Made by a program: the position numbers and the translations under genes. A stretch of DNA of 11,103 nt from Cytophagales bacterium. GTDB taxonomy: Bacteria; Bacteroidota; Bacteroidia; Cytophagales; Cyclobacteriaceae. The stretch spans positions 1 to 11,103 of the forward strand of contig DNTA01000197.1 of NCBI GenBank assembly GCA_003500135.1, read 5' to 3'. Below the pieces are notes generated by a model that saw nothing but the letters and a program-made list of their open reading frames with translations, ran no database searches and was not told the origin of the DNA. Below, one piece after another: positions 7,174-11,103 of the stretch; within the stretch, counting starts at the first letter, position 1; every line of letters starts with the position of its first letter.

Positions 7174-10100
7174 TTAGTCCTTGATCAGTTTAAAAGTTCG
7201 GGTATCAGCTGTGCCCTGAAGCACCAGCAAATATACCCCGCTTTTCAAACTTTCTAAAGACAGGTTTTGTTCCTCAAGTTTTTCTGAAAAGAACCCTTCT
7301 TTTACCAACTGGCCCTGTAAAGAATGGATTTGCCACTTTTGAATATGCTGATCAGCCAAAATATTCAGTTTGTCAATCACAGGATTGGGGTAGATCTCCC
7401 AACTCTTTATCTGATCTTCTACATTACTGATATTGGAAACCCTTAATGTAATGCTTGTGGTATCAATGCAATGTGCGTTGCCGGCAATAAGCTGGTAGTT
7501 GAAATCGCCGGGAGCAGAGAACACCTCATACAATTCACTCTCCTCCGCATTTTCCCCGGTGGGCAATACCCAATGCGACCAGGTAGCATCAGTGCTTTCA
7601 TTGTACAGCCTGGCCTCAGCCAGTCCGTCAATTAGAACCAAATTATTATTATTTACATTAATGACTGCACGAAGTGGAAAAAGCAGGTAATTATACTCCG
7701 AAATTTCACTTTCAAGCCCGTTGGTAATATCCGTCACATAAAAAGAAGTATCCTTATGAATTGGTCCCGATATGAATGATGACCCTTTATAAAGCAATTG
7801 GGTTTTTGACTGATCACTGAATATGCTGTATATTCTATCTGCGGGCGCGATAATTGATATACTTTGATCGATACAAATTTCAGGATTTTGTGGTTCAGGC
7901 GCATCGCCCAAAGATAAGGGTAAATTAAAAGCAACCGAGTCAGTGCATCCATTACTTCCTTCTACCAAAACATAGCCGCTAATACCTGTTTTGCCGGTGT
8001 AATCGTAAATGAATTCCTGATCTGTACTAACCTGATGATCATCAATGAACCAATATGAATTGAGCATTTCTTTGGCACTGACTGAAAAAGCCATTCCTTG
8101 TGCAGTAGATAGGTCTGTGGTATCAATGTGGTAGGATACTTCTGCAATTGGATCTGAAATATTCACTTTTACATGTTTCGCAACACTGGGGTATTCCCCC
8201 GCCGCATTTACTACCCAAAAGGCCGTATCACGATTGGTTATTTGAGTGGTAAAGGATTCGCCGGAAAAAAGGAGATCATTTAAGCTTTCATCAGCATATA
8301 CATTTATATCGTGCGTGTTATTTGCTTTTAGTGTCACCTCAGACCATGGGCATGCCTGTACATCTTTTAAATCCGGCTTTTCTGACCGCACTACAACCAC
8401 CAATTTTCTGCCGGTAGAATCGGAACACCCATAACTGGCCGAAGCTACCAATGAAATGTTGTACCCCCCCTTATTTTTAAAAACCACTTTGGGATGCTCA
8501 ACCATACTTCTTTTACCATTATCAAAATCCCAATTGAAGGCATCTGCATTTTCAGAATTATTTTGAATATGGAGCACACTCCCATTTCCGGGGTCCACCA
8601 ATAATGTATCAGAAGCCCAATCAAATGCCGCTACCGGGTCGCGAAGATCCACTACTACTTTTTTAACCGGGCCTCTGATGCCATCGATTATTTCTACGAG
8701 GTAAAATGCGGTATCGGTATTTAAGCTACCGGAGGTGAATTGCCGGGCGCTATCGAGACGGTTTTGCAATAACGCATCCTGGTAAAACTCATAATAACTC
8801 TCACCTGCCGGGTCAATAGTTACCGGCTGCCCTGTACATTCTTTGATGCGATACCATAATGGCGGATTCTCGAGGTAGTGATCATAAAGCTCCTGTGCCT
8901 TATTTTTAGCTTCTACCAATTTTGCATAGCTTTCAGCCACTGCCATCACAAAGGCTACTTTAAGATTCCTTTTTGCCGGAAGATCCTGATTATTAACGCC
9001 GGTAACCATTCCTACATCATTTCCCAAACCCGATACACCTGCTTCACTTTTGGTTTGGGCGCCCGACAGGTATTCATATTTTTGCTGATCTTCAAAAAAT
9101 GTGGAAAAATCGGCCGAGTTGCCGTAGTAGTAGCCCAGGTCGAGGGCATAAAAAGTTGTACTCAGATCGGTAATGGGAATAATAGCGGCATATTGCGTTT
9201 CTTCTGTTTTATCGTACACATACCCAAACCCTTCTTCCGCATCCCATATCGCTGCATTTCTGGTCTTGTCGTTCAGGTCCCAATCAACAAATAAGCCGGT
9301 ACTTAAAGCCGCAATATCGGTTTCAGTCGGGTTGGTGATCGTATATTCAATTACCATTAAATCATGAGGCAGGGCATCTTCCCAGGTAAGTACCTTTTGC
9401 TTGACCGACACTCCAAGGTCTATTTCTTTTTCAATAAAATAAGAATACGCCTCCATCGTGGCCGCAGTGGTATCTGTCAACTCGATAAGGTGGGTGTAAT
9501 CAAAGTCATTTTCCTTAAATCCATACCGTAAATACCGCGGGGCGTTATCTTTTAAAACGGACCCATTGTTTCCAATCATAAAACCGGCGTTAAGCGCCAC
9601 ATGCTCACCTTTGTAGCGCACGCCATCACCATCGATAAAAAAGCTTTTATTAAATCCTATATCTCCCTTGCTGGTAAAAGTTGATGATAAATCCCCGGCA
9701 CTTAATGTGAGATGATCCTCTTCAATGAAAAGAAAGAAATACTCAAAATCGCTGTAATTTTCAGCTTCATAATTGATCCTGACAGGTATTTTGGTAAATC
9801 GGGAAGTTGTATCCGGAACCACAAAGCGGAATGGTTGTGACACATTATCGCGTACTCCCTCGGAGATCAACGCACCTATTTCCCATTGGTTGTCAATGAA
9901 ATGAACGGCCCCATCGCTATTGCTGAGATGTACCGATAGTTGACCGGCATCATTCAGAAAGTTTTTGACCTGTAAAAATACCTCCACGGTATCACTGGGA
10001 AGCACATTGCCCTGAAGCTGGGTAACCACCTGAATATCAACCTTTCTGATAGCGGGAGTTGAAGACTGATGCAGCGCCTGAAAAACATCAAGGCGACCTG

Positions 10101-11103
10101 CTCCAATCTGCCCTTCAAAATTGCTGTTATGTCCTGTTTTTGATATATCATAAGCTGTCGTTCGCAGTTGTTGCATCACCTGCCTGGCACTGTAATCAGG
10201 AAAATACTGACGTACCAGCGCGGCTGCACCCGCTACCATGGGTGAAGCAAAAGACGACCCGGTGGCATAGCCATACACATTGCCTTTATCAGTAGTAAAA
10301 ACACCTTCTCCCGGTGCCAACAAGTCGATTTTATAACTATAGGTAGCCCAATGCGCCAATTCATCTGCATCGTTGCTTGCGCCTACCGATAAAACATTGT
10401 CATAAGAAGCCGGGTAAAAATCCAGGTCCGCATGTGTGTTACCGGCTGCTGCCACTACTACGGCATCTAAATCGAGGACTACGTGGTCGATGATATCTTT
10501 GCCATACAACGAATTAGCGCCTGCAGCGCCCCATGACAAGTTAATCACTTTGCAGCCTTGTTGTGCCGCATACAGCACGCCTTCGTATTCATCGGTGAGG
10601 TACCCGCTATTGCTGTCACTGATCTTTACAGGTAGAAATTTCGCCTTCCAGCCGGTCCCTGCAATACCCGTATTATTATTGGTTGTGGCAGAACTCACGC
10701 CGCTTACTTTGATGCCATGCCGGTCATTATCAGCAGTCGGGTCATTGTCGTTATTTGACATATCCCAACCATAGTAATTATCAATATACCCATCACTATC
10801 GTCATCTATTCCGTTGATCGGGTCGTCGTAGTTATAGGCAATATTGTCGACAAGGTCTTCATGATTGGGTTCTACCCCCGTATCTACTATGCCAATCACA
10901 ATAGATGTGTCACCAGTAGAGAGGCTCCAACCCTGATAGGATCTGATGACGCTATGGTGCCATTGCTGACCTTCGGATGGGCCTGCTGCCGGATCATCGG
11001 GGGCGAGCAAGGTTTGGTAGCGATAACGGGGTTCGGCATATTCTACTTCTTCATAGGAAAGAAAGGTATTTACCGCTTCAATAAAAGTCGTCTCATCTTT
11101 CAG
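7174..11103 (-). CDS. Secreted S8 subtilase with Ig/PKD modules and T9SS sorting domain, 5' end outside window
   Basis: The frame is open from the last base of the window to TAA at 7174-7176, giving at least 1309 residues (numbered from codon 11103-11101). The ATG-like start at 11010 is an internal TTG Leu codon; the 31 codons before it read as the end of an inhibitor propeptide (VEYAEPRY). The subtilisin domain (about 60-345) has catalytic Asp74 (VDTG), His129 (HGIKVSG instead of HGTHVAG), oxyanion Asn222 (AAAGN) and Ser284 (GSSFASP instead of GTSMASP). A loop at 95-110 (GIDDDSDGYID) looks Ca-binding. A CARDB-like beta domain (349-461) follows, then a region around EYTITN and FVDWD (465-743) common in Bacteroidota secreted proteins, three Ig/PKD units (752-1223) and the sorting domain. 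The triad is complete, so an active secreted endopeptidase is expected. The signal peptide and rest of the propeptide lie outside. Confidence 0.96.
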   Translation of the reverse strand: MKDETTFIEAVNTFLSYEEVEYAEPRYRYQTLLAPDDPAAGPSEGQQWHHSVIRSYQGWSLSTGDTSIVIGIVDTGVEPNHEDLVDNIAYNYDDPINGIDDDSDGYIDNYYGWDMSNNDNDPTADNDRHGIKVSGVSSATTNNNTGIAGTGWKAKFLPVKISDSNSGYLTDEYEGVLYAAQQGCKVINLSWGAAGANSLYGKDIIDHVVLDLDAVVVAAAGNTHADLDFYPASYDNVLSVGASNDADELAHWATYSYKIDLLAPGEGVFTTDKGNVYGYATGSSFASPMVAGAAALVRQYFPDYSARQVMQQLRTTAYDISKTGHNSNFEGQIGAGRLDVFQALHQSSTPAIRKVDIQVVTQLQGNVLPSDTVEVFLQVKNFLNDAGQLSVHLSNSDGAVHFIDNQWEIGALISEGVRDNVSQPFRFVVPDTTSRFTKIPVRINYEAENYSDFEYFFLFIEEDHLTLSAGDLSSTFTSKGDIGFNKSFFIDGDGVRYKGEHVALNAGFMIGNNGSVLKDNAPRYLRYGFKENDFDYTHLIELTDTTAATMEAYSYFIEKEIDLGVSVKQKVLTWEDALPHDLMVIEYTITNPTETDIAALSTGLFVDWDLNDKTRNAAIWDAEEGFGYVYDKTEETQYAAIIPITDLSTTFYALDLGYYYGNSADFSTFFEDQQKYEYLSGAQTKSEAGVSGLGNDVGMVTGVNNQDLPAKRNLKVAFVMAVAESYAKLVEAKNKAQELYDHYLENPPLWYRIKECTGQPVTIDPAGESYYEFYQDALLQNRLDSARQFTSGSLNTDTAFYLVEIIDGIRGPVKKVVVDLRDPVAAFDWASDTLLVDPGNGSVLHIQNNSENADAFNWDFDNGKRSMVEHPKVVFKNKGGYNISLVASASYGCSDSTGRKLVVVVRSEKPDLKDVQACPWSEVTLKANNTHDINVYADESLNDLLFSGESFTTQITNRDTAFWVVNAAGEYPSVAKHVKVNISDPIAEVSYHIDTTDLSTAQGMAFSVSAKEMLNSYWFIDDHQVSTDQEFIYDYTGKTGISGYVLVEGSNGCTDSVAFNLPLSLGDAPEPQNPEICIDQSISIIAPADRIYSIFSDQSKTQLLYKGSSFISGPIHKDTSFYVTDITNGLESEISEYNYLLFPLRAVINVNNNNLVLIDGLAEARLYNESTDATWSHWVLPTGENAEESELYEVFSAPGDFNYQLIAGNAHCIDTTSITLRVSNISNVEDQIKSWEIYPNPVIDKLNILADQHIQKWQIHSLQGQLVKEGFFSEKLEEQNLSLESLKSGVYLLVLQGTADTRTFKLIKD
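7177..7404 (-). other. T9SS type A C-terminal sorting domain of the subtilase
   Basis: The last 76 residues hold the typical type A pattern: WEIYPNPVIDKLNI at the start, a middle strand with IHSLQGQLVKEG, and the end GVYLLVLQG followed by FKLIKD. In Bacteroidota this domain directs cargo through the type IX secretion system and is removed on the cell surface. It is the clearest taxonomic marker in the window and implies that the protease is exported to the surface or medium. Confidence 0.93.
7178..7182 (-). promoter_or_regulatory. cinA ribosome binding site inside the end of the subtilase gene
   Basis: AAGGA on the minus strand overlaps the last two protease codons (AAG GAC), then TAA, then the cinA ATG. 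The 4-nt gap is slightly short. Ribosomes finishing the protease would stop directly at the cinA start, so coupled re-initiation is likely (inference). Confidence 0.5.
7435..8850 (-). repeat. Three tandem Ig-like plus PKD-like units in the subtilase
   Basis: Units lie at about 8850-8389, 8376-7909 and 7890-7435. Each starts with a Cys-containing strand (ECTGQPVTI, ACPWSEVTL, ICIDQSISI), continues to a shared core with a small residue-rich loop and DTAFYLV, DTAFWVV or DTSFYVT, then a PKD-like half ending in GCSDS, GCTDS or HCIDT. The two cysteines of each unit are 137, 135 and 135 residues apart, and the gap to the next unit is 25 or 24. DNA identity between units is low, so this is an old duplication or a recurrent module pair. 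They probably act as a spacer or as glycan or protein-binding stalk modules (inference). Confidence 0.8.
8875..9711 (-). other. Central beta-rich region of the subtilase (EYTITN/FVDWD type)
   Basis: Residues 465-743 contain VIEYTITN, then GLFVDWDLND, GFGYVYD and YAAIIPI, then a long helix (about 720-745) ending in LYDHYLENPP. The same order of patches recurs in large T9SS-secreted peptidases of Bacteroidota as I know them, usually after the catalytic domain. I cannot name a function. It may be a beta-sandwich with a calcium or substrate site around DWDLND. Confidence 0.45.

Noticed and set aside
8878..9294. A 138-codon open frame on the plus strand
   Set aside because: It is antisense to the middle of the subtilase, where the minus-strand frame is continuous and matches a known type of secreted region.
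1..11103. CRISPR array, tRNA, rRNA, insertion sequence, prophage or defence system
   Set aside because: No regular repeat-spacer pattern, cloverleaf, transposase, recombinase or known defence domain was seen; genes are continuous and core-like.

Overview
The window looks like a Bacteroidota chromosome, most likely from the Cytophagales or a related gliding or marine group (inference). Three observations support this: a secreted protease ending in a type IX secretion (T9SS) type A sorting domain, TAnnTTTG-type promoter elements, and an AraC regulator with a seven-helix membrane domain. GC content is moderate. Genes are packed tightly, and no gap exceeds 150 bases. I see no tRNA, rRNA, CRISPR array, insertion sequence or phage gene.

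Layout. A long PurF-family amidophosphoribosyltransferase lies on the minus strand at 20-1906, with a good ribosome binding site and a candidate -7 element just upstream. Next come two small unnamed genes pointing away from each other across only 21 bp: a lipoprotein (2050-2643, minus) with faint LemA-like features, and a four-helix membrane protein (2665-3207, plus). A membrane-anchored AraC-type regulator (3264-4409, minus) is convergent with the membrane protein.

The right-hand two thirds is a minus-strand gene string read from the right edge: a very large S8 subtilase (7174 to beyond 11103), cinA (5902-7173) and a 2-oxo acid dehydrogenase E2 (4535-5866). It ends in a strong intrinsic terminator (4489-4521). 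The subtilase stop codon directly abuts the cinA start codon, and E2 follows cinA by 35 nt, so the three are probably co-transcribed. Their products act in different places: the protease outside the cell, CinA on pyridine nucleotides in the cytosol, and E2 in a central 2-oxo acid dehydrogenase complex.

The subtilase is cut by the window edge. Its apparent start at 11010 is an internal TTG leucine codon, and the frame stays open through the last base. Its C-terminal half holds three tandem units of about 160 residues, each an Ig-like plus a PKD-like module with two cysteines at constant spacing, before the sorting domain.

Most of the window is ordinary core and secreted-protein content. The points most worth a second look are the three-unit array in the protease, the LemA-like lipoprotein with its crowded divergent neighbour, the protease-cinA junction, and the divergent PurF. 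I do not see convincing evidence of a new multi-gene system.
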